Shown here one piece after another: positions 62,955 to 64,000 of a DNA stretch of 64,000 nucleotides. Location of the stretch: positions 1,426,001-1,490,000 of the forward strand of contig NZ_CP124591.1 in NCBI RefSeq assembly GCF_038095555.1. Direction: 5' to 3'. Position 1 is the stretch's first letter. Each line of letters starts with the position of its first letter. The notes under the pieces are model-generated. The model searched no databases. It was not told the origin of the DNA and worked only from the letters and a program-made list of their open reading frames with translations. The DNA comes from Macrococcoides psychrotolerans. GTDB lineage: Bacteria; Bacillota; Bacilli; Staphylococcales; Staphylococcaceae. The position numbers were made by a program, and so were the translations under genes.

Positions 62955-63764
62955 TTAAGCTACTTTCATTAAAGCAAGATTTCTGTATTCTACAGGAGTC
63001 TTGCTTTTTAATTTTCTCTTCTTTCTGACTAAATTATAATACTCCATATAGTCAATAATCTCCTCTTCTAGTTCATCATAAGAATCAAATGTTTCTCCAT
63101 AAAACATTTCTTGTTTTAAAATACCAAAGAAATTCTCCATCGGAGAATTATCAAGACAATTACCTTTTCTAGACATGCTTTGAATAATTCTATTCTTTTT
63201 CAAAGATTGTACCCAAGATTTATGCTGATATTGCCACCCTTGATCGGAATGGATTGTAGTTCTATAGGGAAGGTCTGGAATTACATTAATTGCTTTTAAC
63301 AATGATTCCATAACGAATTCCAATGTTGGACGCTTACTAATTGAATAAGAAATAATCTCTTTCGAACATACATCAAAAATTGTTGACAGATATAGCTTAG
63401 TTCCATTTTTAATGTTGAATTGTGTTACATCAGTAAGTAATTTTTGATATGGGCGATTAGTTACGAATCTGCGATTCAATTTATTCTTAGCTGTTTTGCC
63501 AACTTTCCCTTTGTACGACTTATATGTTCTATTTCTATGCTTAAACTTTGTACAAAGTAAATTATTTTCTCTCATTATTCTAAGAACTTTTTTATGGTTA
63601 ACTACAAAACCTAACTCTCTTAGTTCGTCGGTTACTGTACGATAACCTATCCTATTTTTATGTTTGTTAATGATTTCTTTAATCAAAGTAATTAAATAAT
63701 TGTCTTTATGTTTAGTGACACTAAGTCGTAATTTCCAATAATGGTATACACTTTTCGCTATCAT
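62955..63764 (-). CDS. IS3-family transposase OrfB, copy 2
   Basis: The 269 residues equal copy 1 except Pro163 for Arg163 in the sequence VI(P/R)DLPYR, within the integrase core ten residues before the second catalytic aspartate. D112, D174 and E210 are intact. Either copy could be active; which residue is ancestral is unknown. Confidence 0.93.
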   Translation of the reverse strand: MIAKSVYHYWKLRLSVTKHKDNYLITLIKEIINKHKNRIGYRTVTDELRELGFVVNHKKVLRIMRENNLLCTKFKHRNRTYKSYKGKVGKTAKNKLNRRFVTNRPYQKLLTDVTQFNIKNGTKLYLSTIFDVCSKEIISYSISKRPTLEFVMESLLKAINVIPDLPYRTTIHSDQGWQYQHKSWVQSLKKNRIIQSMSRKGNCLDNSPMENFFGILKQEMFYGETFDSYDELEEEIIDYMEYYNLVRKKRKLKSKTPVEYRNLALMKVA

Positions 63765-63829
63765 AGCTACTGATAATATTTCTTTTAACTTATAGTTAGA
63801 TTCATTCCTTAACTCAATAATAGCAGCTA

Positions 63830-64000
63830 CTATTTCTTTGTTTGATTTTTTCGAGCTAAGGATTGTAACTTTTTTTCGAGAGCAATTGCGATTTCTAATC
63901 TCCTGTTTTCCTCACGTAAGCGTATTAATTCTTGTCGTTCACTTTCGTTTAAACTAGTGTTATCAACCTTTTTATTTTTCATAGTTTTAGACGCACGACC
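63830..64000 (-). CDS. IS3-family transposase OrfA, copy 2 (C-terminal part only)
   Basis: The last 56 codons of orfA, matching copy 1 at 57895-58065, including the leucine-zipper helix and the A6T slippery run at 63845-63851. The start lies beyond the window. Confidence 0.9.
   Translation of the reverse strand, partial: GRASKTMKNKKVDNTSLNESERQELIRLREENRRLEIAIALEKKLQSLARKNQTKK

Larger units (their letters stand above)
62925..64000 (-). mobile_element. IS3-family (IS150-like) insertion sequence, copy 2, cut by window end
   Basis: Same left end TGTAGTGAACCCAAAAAGTT as copy 1 and same orientation. By eye the sequence matches copy 1 apart from one base in orfB (CTCGAA versus CTGGAA). About 400 bases remain outside the window. 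Confidence 0.93.

Noticed and set aside
1..64000. tRNA, rRNA, prophage and integrative element attachment sites
   Set aside because: I looked for tRNA-like cloverleaf ends and phage structural genes and saw none; a covariance-model search would be needed to exclude small RNAs.

Overview
The window is low-GC Firmicutes chromosome and looks like Staphylococcaceae. The order nifZ-thiI, ezrA, rpsD, htrA, tyrS, pbp, fhs, acsA/acuABC, ccpA, aroA(DAHP synthase), murC, sftA/ftsK, ytpRQP, trmB, pepV, murJ, leuS, rot follows the Staphylococcus aureus core genome. A Rot-type SarA-family regulator and an FtsK-like protein with the staphylococcal N-terminus are both present. Macrococcus or a close relative is my inference from this synteny plus the IS content; the sequence does not prove the genus.

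Layout. 1-4151: thiI (cut by the window edge), its cysteine desulfurase partner, ezrA, and free-methionine sulfoxide reductase. 4152-9420: rpsD with a promoter and long leader, an OsmC protein, a dicarboxylate/amino-acid symporter, hutH, and two small proteins. 9467-16948: plsC, htrA, a TPM/LemA pair, tyrS with a T-box leader, and a class A penicillin-binding protein. 16983-25287: carbon-metabolism block of fhs, acsA divergent from acuABC, ccpA, and DAHP synthase/chorismate mutase. Matches to the CcpA operator (cre) lie in front of several of these genes. 25371-33448: envelope and division genes (ytxH, ytxG, murC, sftA) and ytpRQP with a PTS EIIC-like permease. 33609-38484: an amino-acid (probably cystine) ABC transporter, an M42 peptidase and PatB, consistent with sulfur amino-acid supply. 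38595-46362: trmB, a phosphotransferase, pepV, rsuA, murJ, ytfP and a rhodanese protein. 46371-56178: leuS with a T-box, an MFS exporter, ytqAB, rot with an alpha/beta hydrolase, gamma-carbonic anhydrase, a nitroreductase, a GNAT enzyme and a HAD nucleotidase.

Accessory end. From about 56.4 kb the core synteny stops. A tandem array of seven and a half 62-bp units, each with the same hairpin, is followed by an IS3-family (IS150-like) element. Next comes a 4.4-kb module bounded by two inverted, equal-length 123-bp 3' ends of an IS1216-like IS6-family element. It holds PTS gene fragments, a serine recombinase, a P1B-4 heavy-metal ATPase and a divergent ArsR/SmtB-type regulator. A second, nearly identical IS3-family copy in the same orientation runs off the window end. 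The module is a metal-efflux cassette: the regulator probably represses the ATPase through a dyad lying exactly between the -35 and -10 boxes of the ATPase promoter.

No rRNA or tRNA gene, CRISPR array or prophage was recognised. The strongest oddities are the identical IS junctions on both sides of the metal module, the hairpin array, a palindrome of IS-end sequence inside the htrA terminator, and an alpha/beta hydrolase next to rot that lacks its nucleophilic serine.
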